Numbered from the stretch's first letter, positions 26,698 to 36,291 are shown. The stretch is 64,000 nt of DNA from Granulicella sp. L46 (GCF_009765785.1 NZ_LMUT01000025.1:186001-250000); one strand, 5' to 3'. The notes: generated by a model not told the origin, from the sequence alone. Translations and numbers: made by a program.

Positions 26698-28632
26698 TTA
26701 GGCCCGCGCGCGATTCTGCGGAGTCATCTTCGCTAAAAATGCCTGCAGCCCAGGACGTCCAAGCATGCGCTTCCACTTTGGTTCTGTCGTAATGGAAATC
26801 AGGAAGGGCGATCGCACGACATAGGCGCGATCCAGCCACTGAAGTGTGGCCTGCTCATCTCCTATGCCCAGATAAATGAGTGCCACGAAGTACGGATCGA
26901 CAAACATTGATTTCGACTCCTCACGCAACTCCGCGATCTCCCTCTCTGCGTCGCTCGTTTTGCCCTCTCGTCCCAGGGCATAGCCGATCTCGGCCGTCAG
27001 TAGAGGAGGCTCAAACCCGCTCGCGCGCTTGAACTGGCGCAAGATCTCCACGGCTTCGCCGTATTTACCCTGAAGCGATAAGGTCTTCCCTAATCCCCAA
27101 TACGGTACTGGCGAGTGCGGATCCTTCGCCATTGCTTCGCGATAGTGTTTGATCGCATTGTCGTAGTCACCACGATAGTAGTCGATACAACCCAATTCGC
27201 CGATCAGTTGTGCCGACTGCGGATCGTACCCCAACATGGAATGCACCATCTCATCGGCATCGCGTGTCCGGCCCGTCTGCGACATCAGGTGCGCTGTGCA
27301 GCTCAGCGCAGTCATCGCGCTCTGCTCATCCTTAACGGAAGCAAGCTCCGACGCCGCCGCGGAATAATCCCAGTTATAAAGCAGTTGAACCAGGCCGAGG
27401 GTCCCATGCGCCTCCCCAAATCCGGGGTCAAGTTGCAGCGCGCGGGTCGCATACTCGCTCGCCAGTGGCATGTGCTGCCGCGGATCCTCGAAGTAAATCC
27501 CGAGCAACAGATGGATCTGGGCCAAGTCCGACCACGCAATCGTGAACTTCGGATCAAGCTTAACCGCTTGCTCGAAATGCTTAATTGCGTCGTGAAGCTC
27601 TATCGGAGAATTTCCCCGTGCCTCGCTCTCTCCCCGCAACATCTCCTGGTATGCCTCTACGCTCGTAGAGACGGGCCGCAGAACATGCGCTGACTGCCTC
27701 GCATCCAGCTCGATCTTTAATCCGTGAATCAGATTCTGGGTGATGCTCGCCTGCACCGGCGCCAGATCGTCGCCCTCCGGCAGATACCGGTGGCTCTCAA
27801 TGATGCTGCCATCCGACATGTTGCTCAGTTCCGTGTCGACTATCAACTTGCCATTGACCTGGTGCACATCGCCGGTCAACACATTGTTCACATGCAGCGA
27901 ACGCCCTACACTCACAGCCTTATCCGTGCTGGACTGAAACCGGTAGACTGCACTGCGAGCCATCACCTTGAGCGGAGGAATCTCTGATAACTGCCGAATC
28001 AGATTGTCCGTCAACCCATCCACCAGGTAGTCGTTCGCCTTGTCCCCGGTCTCATTTGCGAACGGTAGGACTGCCAGCGCAATCTGCTGACTACTCGCAG
28101 GATCACTCACTACCTGCTTTCTCGACGGGTGCCATCGCCACACACCGGCTGTAACCAGAGCGAGCAGCACGAAACCGACAACCGCCCAACGGCTCCAACT
28201 CAGAGGCGTACGCACTGGAGTCGTTTGCGCCGACTGGGGTCCCACCACATTCGGCCGGACCTCTTTCGCTGCAACGGTCTCGCGGTCGCGAAACGCAATG
28301 GCCGGGTAATACGCTCCTTTGGGGACATCGATAGAGATGGGATCGCCGCTGCCCTCGGTGTCGTAATACTCCCGAAGTCGGCTTCGCAGCCGGCCAGCCT
28401 CAACCCGGACCGTAGCGTCGATCGAGGGATCGTAGTCATCGCCCCGAGCGAAGACGTCCATCGCGATCGAAAACTCTTTGAGAGGAGGCGGCGCATCCGT
28501 CAGAGATTGCTCCACCACATAGCGCAGGAAGGCCTGGCTCCGCTGCGCAGCGGAGAACACTTTCGAAGTCAGTATGCGTTCAAGCTCTTCTTTTATCTCA
28601 GGGGCGGTCGGCTCGGTCCCGTTGTTCATCAT
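26698..28632 (-). CDS. Membrane-spanning TPR signalling protein with acidobacterial N-terminal domain
   Basis: 644 aa from ATG 28632 (GGGGA upstream). Residues 10-110 form a domain often found ahead of TolB-like or TPR modules in Acidobacteria: IKEELERILTSKVFSAAQRS, LKEFSIAMDVFARGDDYDPS and TVRVEAGRLRSRLREYY. A single TM helix follows (WAVVGFVLLALVTAGVWRW). Next is a FlgO/TolB-like domain starting IALAVLPFANETGD, then about seven TPRs to the C-terminus. It looks like the 'adenylate cyclase-like' regulators but has no cyclase domain. The target is unknown. Confidence 0.75.
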   Translation of the reverse strand: MMNNGTEPTAPEIKEELERILTSKVFSAAQRSQAFLRYVVEQSLTDAPPPLKEFSIAMDVFARGDDYDPSIDATVRVEAGRLRSRLREYYDTEGSGDPISIDVPKGAYYPAIAFRDRETVAAKEVRPNVVGPQSAQTTPVRTPLSWSRWAVVGFVLLALVTAGVWRWHPSRKQVVSDPASSQQIALAVLPFANETGDKANDYLVDGLTDNLIRQLSEIPPLKVMARSAVYRFQSSTDKAVSVGRSLHVNNVLTGDVHQVNGKLIVDTELSNMSDGSIIESHRYLPEGDDLAPVQASITQNLIHGLKIELDARQSAHVLRPVSTSVEAYQEMLRGESEARGNSPIELHDAIKHFEQAVKLDPKFTIAWSDLAQIHLLLGIYFEDPRQHMPLASEYATRALQLDPGFGEAHGTLGLVQLLYNWDYSAAASELASVKDEQSAMTALSCTAHLMSQTGRTRDADEMVHSMLGYDPQSAQLIGELGCIDYYRGDYDNAIKHYREAMAKDPHSPVPYWGLGKTLSLQGKYGEAVEILRQFKRASGFEPPLLTAEIGYALGREGKTSDAEREIAELREESKSMFVDPYFVALIYLGIGDEQATLQWLDRAYVVRSPFLISITTEPKWKRMLGRPGLQAFLAKMTPQNRARA

Positions 28633-28768
28633 TAAGCTGTCCCCAGCATCCCATAGATTCCGTTGGCGTAACCCACGTAACTTACGGCAAGATACTTCCG
28701 CGGTCGAGCTTCCAGGTTGATCTTGGCTCCGGGTGGCCAAGGGCCTTTCCCAGAAAAGAGGTCCGATC

Positions 28769-29929
28769 GTGAACATCAGACTAGGTGCTTATCTTTGCCT
28801 CGCGGCATCCGCCGCCAGTATAGCTTTCGCCCCGGCTTATGGACAGTCCACCACACCCACTCCACCGCTTTCGTCGAACGCAGCGGTCTTCGCCACGGGA
28901 CTGGAAGCTCCCCGCGGCCTTAAATTCGGCCCGGACGGCGATCTCTACGTCGCCGAGGCCGGGACCGGAGGCAGCGTGTCAACTGTCGGCTCCTGTGCCC
29001 AGGTTCTGCCCCCCATCGGCGCCTACCTCGGGGGCAATAGTGGACGCATCTCGAAACTGGACAAGTCCGGCAAACGCACCACCGTTGCCTCCGGATTCCC
29101 ATCCACGCTCGCCGCTGAGGGCGACCTGCAAGGCGTGGCAGACATCGCCTTCCTCGACGGCACCCTCTACGCTGTTACGGCTGCGGGAGGCTGCTCCCAC
29201 GGCAACGCCTCGTCGCCTAACGTCATCGCCCGCGTCGACACCAAATCCGGTTCCTGGAAAGCCATCGTTAACCTGAGTCAATTCGTTAAGAGTCACCCCG
29301 CCGCTTATCCGGACATGGCCGATTTCGAGCCCGACGGTGTCTTCTACAGCCTTATCGCTTACGAAAACCGGCTCTACACCCTCGAACCCAACCATGGCCA
29401 GCTCTTTTCCACCTCCGCCGGCGGAGACATCCGTGAAGATCTCGACATCTCTATGCAGCAGGGCCACATCGTGCCAACCTCCATCGCCGTCAACGATGGA
29501 AAGTTCTACATCGGCAACCTCGGACTCTTTCCCATCACGCCAGATTCAAGCAAGGTCATGAGCTTCAACGTTGGCGCATGCCCCTGGCCCTTCCTCTTCG
29601 GTTTCGGCTGCGGCGATGAGCCCCAGAAGCTTCGGCTCTCGGGATCGCGCGCTGGCTTCACCACAGTTGTCGCCGTCGACTTTGGCCCTGATGGTCTCCT
29701 CTATGCGCTGGAACTCTCTGACGATCCCCCCTTCCCAGCACCTCCCGGCTTCCCGATGGCTGGCTACGGTAAGGTTGTCCGCGTTAACCGCACCGGCGAT
29801 ATCGAGGAGGTAGCCACCGGACTCACCGGGCCTACTGGTATGACCTTCGGCCCGGATGGCTACCTCTACGTCTCGAACTTCGGTGCAGCGCCTAGCGGCG
29901 GCGAGGTCCTCCGCGTCTCCGTCCACTAA
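28769..29929 (+). CDS. Exported ScyD/ScyE-like beta-propeller protein
   Basis: 386 aa from GTG 28769, with AGAGG 7 bp upstream. Signal peptide to about residue 27 (ending APAYGQ). The repeated blades LKFGPDGDLYVAEAG, VDFGPDGLLYALEL and MTFGPDGYLYVSNFG are the hallmark of the ScyD/ScyE family, originally from scytonemin clusters but common in other bacteria. No scytonemin genes are nearby, so the role is open. An earlier in-frame GTG at 28733 would push the signal peptide inward. Confidence 0.8.
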   Translation: MNIRLGAYLCLAASAASIAFAPAYGQSTTPTPPLSSNAAVFATGLEAPRGLKFGPDGDLYVAEAGTGGSVSTVGSCAQVLPPIGAYLGGNSGRISKLDKSGKRTTVASGFPSTLAAEGDLQGVADIAFLDGTLYAVTAAGGCSHGNASSPNVIARVDTKSGSWKAIVNLSQFVKSHPAAYPDMADFEPDGVFYSLIAYENRLYTLEPNHGQLFSTSAGGDIREDLDISMQQGHIVPTSIAVNDGKFYIGNLGLFPITPDSSKVMSFNVGACPWPFLFGFGCGDEPQKLRLSGSRAGFTTVVAVDFGPDGLLYALELSDDPPFPAPPGFPMAGYGKVVRVNRTGDIEEVATGLTGPTGMTFGPDGYLYVSNFGAAPSGGEVLRVSVH

Positions 29930-30020
29930 CGTAGTCGCGATTTGGTCGGGCCCACGAGCATCCGCGAGCACGTATTCATATCCGAATCCGCTCCACGCGG
30001 TTCCTTTTCAGATGTCCTGA

Positions 30021-30052
30021 CCGAGCCAGCGAACAACATTTCGCTGGCTCGG
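30021..30052. terminator. Strong hairpin, probably a bidirectional terminator
   Basis: Perfect 12-bp stem CCGAGCCAGCGA / TCGCTGGCTCGG with loop ACAACATT, between the convergent propeller and alcohol dehydrogenase genes. Confidence 0.7.
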
Positions 30053-30120
30053 AACAATGTCATCACCGCCATCACGGTCAAGACATCTGGCTCTTCAGAA
30101 CTTCGGTCCGACAGCGACAG

Positions 30121-31179
30121 CTACTCGGATTTGAGCGAGGCCATGTCGATGGAGAAGCGGTACTTGACGTCTGACTTGAGGAGACGCTCGTAGGCTTCGT
30201 TGACCTTCTGGATGGGGATGACTTCGACGTCGGAGGTGATGTTGTGGTCACCGCAGAAGTCGAGCATCTCCTGGGTTTCGGGGAGACCGCCGATGGGTGA
30301 GCCGGAGACGCTCTTGCGGCCGAAGAGAAGGCCGAAGGCGGCGATGGGGAGGGGTTTCTCGGGGGCGCCGACGAGGGTGAGGGTGCCGTCGCGGCGGAGG
30401 AGTTGGATGTAGGCGTTGAGGTCGTGGTCGGCGGAGACGGCGTCGAGGATGAAGTCGAAGCTGGAGGCGTGCTTGGCCATGTCGTTGGCGTCCTTGGAGA
30501 GGACGACTTCGTCGGCGCCGAGGCGGAGGGCGTCGTCCTTCTTGTTGGGCGAGGTGGTGAAGACGACGGTGTGGGCTCCAAAGGCGTGCGCGAACTTCAC
30601 GCCCATGTGGCCGAGGCCGCCGAGACCGACGATGCCGACTTTCTTGCCCTTGGTGACTCCCCAGTGGCGCATGGGCGAGTAGGTGGTGATGCCGGCGCAG
30701 AGGAGCGGGGCGGTGGCGGCGAGGTCGAGGTTGGAGGGGACGCGGAGGACGAAGCGCTCGTCGACGACAACGCTGTCGGAGTAGCCACCGTAGGTGACGC
30801 CGCCAGTGTGCTTGTCGGGGAAGTTGTAGGTGAGGGTGGGGTTGGGGCAGAACTGTTCGAGGCCGGCGAGGCACTCTGGACAGGTGCGGTCGGTGTCGAC
30901 GAGACAGCCGACGGCGGCGAGGTCGCCCACCTTGAACTTGGCGACGGAAGAGCCGACCTTGGTGACGCGGCCGACGATCTCGTGGCCGGGGACGCAGGGG
31001 TAGACGGTGGGCATGAACTCTTTCCACTCGTTGCGTGCCTGGTGGAGGTCGGAGTGGCAGATGCCGCAGAAGAGGATCTCGATCTGGACGTCGGTGTCGG
31101 TGGGCTCGCGACGGGAGATGGTGGTGGGAGCGAAGGCGGAGGTGGCGCTGGAGACGGAGTAGGCTTTGGCTTGGTACAT
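30121..31179 (-). CDS. Zinc-dependent NAD(P)-alcohol dehydrogenase (cinnamyl-alcohol/YahK type)
   Basis: 352 aa. Catalytic zinc ligands are Cys38 in FCGICHSDLH and His in PGHEIVGRV; the structural zinc is held by the CPECLAGLEQFC cysteine group. The nucleotide-binding motif is GIVGLGGLGHMGVKFA. The sequence fits the group that reduces broad aldehydes with NADPH. It is divergent from an AraC regulator (171-bp gap), an arrangement like yqhD-yqhC, which suggests aldehyde detoxification under that regulator. Confidence 0.9.
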   Translation of the reverse strand: MYQAKAYSVSSATSAFAPTTISRREPTDTDVQIEILFCGICHSDLHQARNEWKEFMPTVYPCVPGHEIVGRVTKVGSSVAKFKVGDLAAVGCLVDTDRTCPECLAGLEQFCPNPTLTYNFPDKHTGGVTYGGYSDSVVVDERFVLRVPSNLDLAATAPLLCAGITTYSPMRHWGVTKGKKVGIVGLGGLGHMGVKFAHAFGAHTVVFTTSPNKKDDALRLGADEVVLSKDANDMAKHASSFDFILDAVSADHDLNAYIQLLRRDGTLTLVGAPEKPLPIAAFGLLFGRKSVSGSPIGGLPETQEMLDFCGDHNITSDVEVIPIQKVNEAYERLLKSDVKYRFSIDMASLKSE

Positions 31180-31350
31180 GGGGAAGTCCTCGGTTTCTAG
31201 CGAGTGGTTGGGAGACTCGCTCGGGTTTCAGAGTACGGAGATTAGGGGATGAGGCGGTATCCCAATCCTGCCGATTGCTTGCCTGATTCTGTCGAAGGCG
31301 GCATTTTCGTGTATGGGCGTGTGAATTTACAGTTAAGGTGGATTTGAGGG

Positions 31351-32307
31351 ATGGCGATGACGACGGCAGCGGACAGACCGGGTGAGGGCTTGGAGTCGAA
31401 CGCGGAGGCGGGTCGCGTTGAGCTGATGGCGAAGATTGATCGGAGGGCCCTCGGAGAAGGCGACTCGCAAACTGAGATTGCCGGATTGCGGCTTTATCGG
31501 CGATCGGTTTCGGCGTCCTGCGTATCGGCGGCGTATGAGCCGAGCCTGGTGGTGAGCGTCCAGGGCGAAAAAGAGATCACCGTAGGGAAGACCGTGTATG
31601 TGATGGATGGGTCGAACTTTCTGCTTACGTCGGTGGACCTGCCGGTGATGAGCAAGGTGATGAAGGCGACGAAGGAGAAGCCGATTCTGGCGTTGGTTCT
31701 GCGGCTGGAGATGCCGATGGTGCGGGAGATTCTGAGTCAGCAGGAGTTTCATGCGCTGGGCGAGAGTCGCGCGGCGCGGGGGATGGCGATTGGGACGAGC
31801 TCGGCAGAGTTGCTGGATGCGTGCTGCAGGATGGTCGACCTGCTAGATGCGCCGCAGGACATTCCGTTCCTGGGGCCGTTGGTGCAGCGTGAGGTGATCT
31901 ATCGGCTGCTGACCAGTCCGCAGGGGCGGAATCTGCGGGCGATTGCGACGCTGGGTGAGCAGAGCCAGCGGCTGTCGAAGACAGTGGAGTGGCTGCGGCA
32001 GAACTATGCGAAGCCGCTGCGGGTGGAGGAGCTGGCGGAGATGGCGCGGATGGGCGTGTCGACGCTGCATCACCAATTTCGGTCGCTGACGGCGATGAGT
32101 CCGCTTCAGTATCAGAAGCAGGTGCGGCTGCACGTGGCGCGGGAGCGGATGGTGAATGAGGGGATGGACGCGGCGAGTGCGGCGTTTGAGGTGGGGTATG
32201 AGAGCGCCAGCCAGTTTAGCCGGGAGTATCGGCGGTTTTTTGGAATGCCGCCGATGCGGGATGTGAAGGAGCGGCTGGTTGGGGGCGCGGAGATGGTGCG
32301 GGAGTAA
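31351..32307 (+). CDS. AraC-family regulator with AraC_N domain (YqhC-like)
   Basis: 318 aa. Residues 40-190 match the AraC_N domain (LRLYRRSVSASCVSAAYEPS, VVSVQGEKEITVG). The C-terminus has the double helix-turn-helix (VEWLRQNYAKPLRVEELAEM, SAAFEVGYESASQFSREYRR). ATG 31357 has the better spacing to GAGGG than ATG 31351. It likely controls the divergent alcohol dehydrogenase in response to an aldehyde. Confidence 0.85.
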   Translation: MAMTTAADRPGEGLESNAEAGRVELMAKIDRRALGEGDSQTEIAGLRLYRRSVSASCVSAAYEPSLVVSVQGEKEITVGKTVYVMDGSNFLLTSVDLPVMSKVMKATKEKPILALVLRLEMPMVREILSQQEFHALGESRAARGMAIGTSSAELLDACCRMVDLLDAPQDIPFLGPLVQREVIYRLLTSPQGRNLRAIATLGEQSQRLSKTVEWLRQNYAKPLRVEELAEMARMGVSTLHHQFRSLTAMSPLQYQKQVRLHVARERMVNEGMDAASAAFEVGYESASQFSREYRRFFGMPPMRDVKERLVGGAEMVRE

Positions 32308-32333
32308 TGGTCGGGGCGTCTTCCGGGGTTGGC

Positions 32334-32361
32334 TTGGCATTCGCGGTTGCGCGAGTACACT
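32334..32361 (+). promoter_or_regulatory. Candidate promoter of the pentose-phosphate block
   Basis: TTGGCA (32334-32339), 16-bp spacer, TACACT (32356-32361); about 85 bp upstream of tkt. Confidence 0.45.
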
Positions 32362-32445
32362 GGTAAACGTGCCTGGTCGGTGGGATTGGGCATCTGAATG
32401 GTTGTGAAGCGCGGAGCTACGCGCATTTCTCTTTCGAGGACAGGA

Positions 32446-34503
32446 ATGATTGAACAAGTGCAGCAAGAGGCGTTAGGTCAGCGGCAACAGGATGAGTTGG
32501 ATCAGTTGTCGATTAACACTTTGAGATTTCTGGCCGTTGACCAGGTGCAGAAGGCCAACAGTGGCCATCCCGGAGCGCCGCTGGGTTGCGCTCCGATTGC
32601 CTACCTGCTGTTTCACAAATTCATGAAGTACAACCCGAAGGATCCTTTGTGGTCGGATCGGGACCGGTTCATCCTGTCGAACGGGCACGCGTCGGCGCTG
32701 CTGTACGGCGTGCTGCATTTGACCGGCTATGACTTGCCGATGGAGCAGCTGGAGCAGTTCCGGCAGTATGGGTCGGAGACGCCGGGCCACCCGGAGTGCG
32801 GGGATACGCCGGGCGTGGAAGTGACCACCGGACCACTGGGCCAGGGCTTTGCAATGGCTGTGGGCGAGGCGATTGCGGAGAAGCATCTGGCAGCGGTATT
32901 CAACAACGGCGGCAATACGCATGTTGAGGATTCGAAGGGTGAGAGCCATACGCCTGTGGACCACTACACATATGTGCTGTGCGGCGATGGCGATCTGATG
33001 GAAGGGATTTCGCACGAGAGCGCGTCGCTGGCGGGTACGCTGTCGCTGGGCAAGTTGATCGTGCTGTATGACGATAACCTGATTTCGCTCGATGGCCCGA
33101 CGGAGCTGAGCTATACCGAAGATGTGACGGAGCGTTTCCACGCCTACCACTGGCATGTGCAGATGGTGGAAGATGGCAACGACCTGGTGGCGATTGAGAA
33201 GGCGATTGAGGCGGCGAAGGCGGAGACGACCAAGCCGTCGTTGATCCGGGTACGGACGGTGATTGGCTACGGCAGCCCGAAGGCCGGGACCAACAAGGTC
33301 CACGGTGAGGCGCTGGGTGCGGATGCCGTGAAGGCGACGAAGAAGAACCTTGGCTTCCCTGAGGACAAGAGCTTCTACGTGCCGGAAGAGGCGGGCAAGA
33401 ACTGGCTGCAGGCCGTAGAGAAGGGCAAGAAGGCGCAGGCAGAGTGGCAGGCGAAGTTCGATGCGTACAAGAAGGCGTATCCGGTGCAGGGTGCGCAGTA
33501 CGAGCGCACGCACGAGCGCAAGCTTGAGGCGGGCTGGGAGAAGTCGATTCCTGTGTTCCCGACGGACAAGCCAATCGCGACGCGCAACGCGGGGCAAATG
33601 GTGATGAACGCCATCGAGAAGGTGGTGCCGGAGCTGTTTGGCGGCGCGGCTGATCTGACGGCGTCGACGAAGACGATCTTCAAAGATTCGCCGAGCTTCC
33701 ATGTGGATCCCAAGGGGCGCAACGTGTTCTTTGGCGTACGCGAGTTTGGGATGATGGCCGCGGTGAACGGAATGGCGGCGCATGGCGGGTTGATTCCCTT
33801 TGGATCGACGTTCTTCACGTTCAGCGACTATTGCCGCTCGGCGATGCGTATGGGAGCGCTGATGGGATCGCACTCACTCTATATCTTCACGCATGATTCG
33901 GTGGGGCTGGGCGAGGATGGGCCTACGCACCAGCCGGTTGAACACCTGATGAGCCTGCGCGTGATTCCGAAGCTGACGGATTTCCGTCCGGCGGACGCGA
34001 ACGAAACAGCGGCTTGCTGGCAGTTGGCGCTGGAGCGGCATGGACCAAGCTTCATGGCGCTGAGCCGCCAGGATCTGCCGGTGCTGGATGCGGCCAAGTA
34101 CAAGGTGAACGAGGGAGCGCGGAAGGGTGCGTATGTGCTCGAGGCGTTTGGCAAGGACATTGTGCTGGTGGCGACGGGATCGGAGGTCGAGGTGGTGATG
34201 AAGGCAGCGCTCGAGCTGAAGGATGCCGGGATCAACGCGACGGTCGTGTCGATGCCAAGCTTCAAGATCTTTGAAGAGCAGACGGAAGAGTACAAGATGT
34301 CGATCTTCCCGCATGGCGTGCCGAAGATTTCGGTTGAGGCCGGAGCGACGATGGGCTGGTGGAAGTACATCGGCCGGGATGGAGTTGCGATTGGCATTGA
34401 CCGCTTTGGAGCTTCGGCGCCAGGACCGATTGTTCTGGAAAAGCTGGGGATTTCCGTTGGACATGTTGTGGAAGTAGCGAAGAAGCTGGTGAAGAAAAGC
34501 TAG
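32446..34503 (+). CDS. tkt: Transketolase
   Basis: 685 aa from ATG 32446 (GAGGACAGGA upstream). ThDP-dependent transfer of C2 units between sugar phosphates. The ThDP motif GDGDLMEGISHESASLAG is present, as are NSGHPGAPLG near the N-terminus, the second-domain ThDP aminopyrimidine site (FGVREFGMMAAVNGMAAHGG) and HDSVGLGEDGPTHQPVEHL. First gene of a plus-strand sugar-phosphate block. An upstream in-frame ATG at 32398 would add 16 non-conserved residues. Confidence 0.96.
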   Translation: MIEQVQQEALGQRQQDELDQLSINTLRFLAVDQVQKANSGHPGAPLGCAPIAYLLFHKFMKYNPKDPLWSDRDRFILSNGHASALLYGVLHLTGYDLPMEQLEQFRQYGSETPGHPECGDTPGVEVTTGPLGQGFAMAVGEAIAEKHLAAVFNNGGNTHVEDSKGESHTPVDHYTYVLCGDGDLMEGISHESASLAGTLSLGKLIVLYDDNLISLDGPTELSYTEDVTERFHAYHWHVQMVEDGNDLVAIEKAIEAAKAETTKPSLIRVRTVIGYGSPKAGTNKVHGEALGADAVKATKKNLGFPEDKSFYVPEEAGKNWLQAVEKGKKAQAEWQAKFDAYKKAYPVQGAQYERTHERKLEAGWEKSIPVFPTDKPIATRNAGQMVMNAIEKVVPELFGGAADLTASTKTIFKDSPSFHVDPKGRNVFFGVREFGMMAAVNGMAAHGGLIPFGSTFFTFSDYCRSAMRMGALMGSHSLYIFTHDSVGLGEDGPTHQPVEHLMSLRVIPKLTDFRPADANETAACWQLALERHGPSFMALSRQDLPVLDAAKYKVNEGARKGAYVLEAFGKDIVLVATGSEVEVVMKAALELKDAGINATVVSMPSFKIFEEQTEEYKMSIFPHGVPKISVEAGATMGWWKYIGRDGVAIGIDRFGASAPGPIVLEKLGISVGHVVEVAKKLVKKS

Positions 34504-34511
34504 TGAGTCGT

Positions 34512-34544
34512 GAAGGCGGCGGCATTTGTTGGGCCGCCGCCTTC
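34512..34544 (+). terminator. Terminator-like hairpin after tkt
   Basis: Perfect 12-bp GC-rich stem GAAGGCGGCGGC / GCCGCCGCCTTC followed by AGGTTTT, 9 bp after the tkt stop. Confidence 0.7.
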
Positions 34545-34558
34545 AGGTTTTCCAGACA

Positions 34559-34614
34559 GGGTTTTAGCCGTGGGCCTTCTTTCCTCGCCGATTGAGGGCC
34601 CGCGGCTAAGACCC
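34559..34614. repeat. REP-like imperfect palindrome between tkt and rpiA
   Basis: Arms GGGTTTTAGCCGTGGGCC (34559-34576) and GGCCCGCGGCTAAGACCC (34597-34614) pair at 16 of 18 positions, with the two mismatches able to form G-U pairs in RNA; 20-nt loop. This TTTAGCCG-type sequence recurs in acidobacterial intergenic regions as I remember it; only one copy is in this window. Confidence 0.5.
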
Positions 34615-34642
34615 TGAACTGCGAAGAATTGGAGTGGTGCTG

Positions 34643-35320
34643 ATGACGCAGGATGAGGCTAAGGCGCTGGTTGGACGGCGGGCGGCGGAACTGGTCAAGG
34701 ACGGGATGCGGGTCGGGTTGGGAACTGGCACAACGTCTGTCATGTTCATCAAGGCGCTGGGGGAGCGGGTGCGGGCTGGGCTGAAGATTCGCTGCGTGGC
34801 TTCGAGCGATGCTAGCCACAACCTGGGGCTGTCGCTGGGGATGGATGTGGTGACCCTGGCGGAGCTGCCGGAACTGGATTTGTATGTTGACGGCGCTGAT
34901 GAAGTGGGGCCGGAGCTTGCGTTAATTAAGGGTGGAGGCGGCGCGCTGCTGCGGGAGAAGATTGTTGCAAGCGCGGCGGATCGGTTTGTGGTGGTGGTGG
35001 ATTCGACGAAGGTGGTGCGGGTGCTGGGGCGGTTTCCGCTGCCGGTGGAGGTGGTCAAGATGGCGCTGCCGCTGGTCGAGCGGAAACTAAGTGACTTGGG
35101 GTTGCGGCCGAAGTTACGGCATCATTCGGATGGCTCGGTCTATATGACGGACGAGGATAATTTCATTTTGGATTGCGCTTGCGGAACGATTCCGGAGCCG
35201 GAGGAGACGGCGGCTGAGATTCGCGGAATTGTTGGGGTGGTCGAACACGGGCTGTTTCTGGGTATGACGTCGATGGTGTTGGTGGCGGGAGACGATGGCG
35301 TGACGGAGCTGACGGAGTAA
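34643..35320 (+). CDS. rpiA: Ribose-5-phosphate isomerase A
   Basis: 225 aa from ATG 34643 (GGAG 8 bp upstream). Interconverts ribose-5-phosphate and ribulose-5-phosphate. Motifs VGLGTGTTSVMFI, VDGADEVGPELALIKGGGGALLREK and DCACGTIPEPEETA match the RpiA family, including the catalytic Asp-Gly-Ala-Asp and Lys. Confidence 0.95.
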   Translation: MTQDEAKALVGRRAAELVKDGMRVGLGTGTTSVMFIKALGERVRAGLKIRCVASSDASHNLGLSLGMDVVTLAELPELDLYVDGADEVGPELALIKGGGGALLREKIVASAADRFVVVVDSTKVVRVLGRFPLPVEVVKMALPLVERKLSDLGLRPKLRHHSDGSVYMTDEDNFILDCACGTIPEPEETAAEIRGIVGVVEHGLFLGMTSMVLVAGDDGVTELTE

Positions 35321-35439
35321 GGGTGGTGGGGGAAGGGCAAGGGCTCTGACGCAAAGGGCGCGAAGAGAGGCGCAAAGTTTCGCGATGTAGAGCGAGACCG
35401 GGTTGCATCGTGAGGCGCGTGGGGAGCGTCTGATTGGTT

Positions 35440-36291
35440 ATGGATAACGCGAACAAAAAGGTTTGGCTGGTAACGGGGGCGTCGACTGGGTTCGGTCGCG
35501 AGCTGGTGGAGTATTTGCTGGCACAGGGTGCACGTGTGGTGGCGACGGCGCGCAAGGTAGAGGGGCTTGCGGATTTGGGTACGCGGTATCCGGAGCGCGC
35601 GCTGGTGGCTTCGATGGATGTGACGGACCAGAAGCAGGTGAAGGCTACGGTTGACGCGGCGGTGAAGTGGTTTGGACGCATCGATGTGCTGGTGAACAAC
35701 GCTGGCTATGGAATGGTCGGAGCTGTAGAGGAGTCGGCCGAGGATGAGTTTCGGCCGATGTTCGAGACCAACGTGTTTGGGCTGATCCGGGTGACGCAGG
35801 CGGTTCTGCCGCAGATGCGCGAGCAGGGGTCGGGGCACATTGTGAATCTTTCTTCAATTGGCGGACTGGTAGCTACGCCGGGATTTGGTCTGTACAACGC
35901 CACGAAGTTTGCGGTGGAGGGACTGAGCGAGGCGCTGGCGCAGGAAGTAAAGCCGCTGGGGATTTCTGTCACGATCGTGGAACCGGGACCGTTCCGAACG
36001 AAGTTTCTGGGTAAGGCAGGCGGCGAGGCCAAGGCCAAAATTTCGGACTATGACCAGACGTCGGGCAAGATGCGGGCGTATTACACGGAGCAGGACGGGA
36101 AGCAGCCGGGAGATCCGCAGAAGGCCGTAGAGGCCATTGTGAAGGCAGTGGAGGCTAAGAATCCACCGCTGCATTTGCTGCTGGGGGCGAGCACGATTCC
36201 GCGGGTGAAGGCGAAGATCGAGGCACTGCAGAAGGATCTTTCAGCATGGGAATCGACCACGCTGGGAGCCGATTATTCCGACGGCAAATGA
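35440..36291 (+). CDS. Short-chain dehydrogenase/reductase
   Basis: 283 aa from ATG 35440. Classical SDR: cofactor motif TGASTGFGRELVEYLLAQGA, NNAGYG, catalytic Ser in SSIGGLVATPGFG and Tyr-x-x-x-Lys in LYNATKFAVEGL. The motif and C-terminal region resemble the 'oxidoreductase with SDR-like retinol-dehydrogenase' group; substrate unknown. It sits inside the pentose-phosphate block, 119 bp after rpiA. The gap contains GACGCAAAGGGCGCGAAG and GGCGCAAAG, a short near-repeat. Confidence 0.85.
   Translation: MDNANKKVWLVTGASTGFGRELVEYLLAQGARVVATARKVEGLADLGTRYPERALVASMDVTDQKQVKATVDAAVKWFGRIDVLVNNAGYGMVGAVEESAEDEFRPMFETNVFGLIRVTQAVLPQMREQGSGHIVNLSSIGGLVATPGFGLYNATKFAVEGLSEALAQEVKPLGISVTIVEPGPFRTKFLGKAGGEAKAKISDYDQTSGKMRAYYTEQDGKQPGDPQKAVEAIVKAVEAKNPPLHLLLGASTIPRVKAKIEALQKDLSAWESTTLGADYSDGK

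Noticed and set aside
32473-33873. 466-codon minus-strand frame opposite tkt
   Set aside because: Shadow of tkt; Arg/His/Leu-rich.
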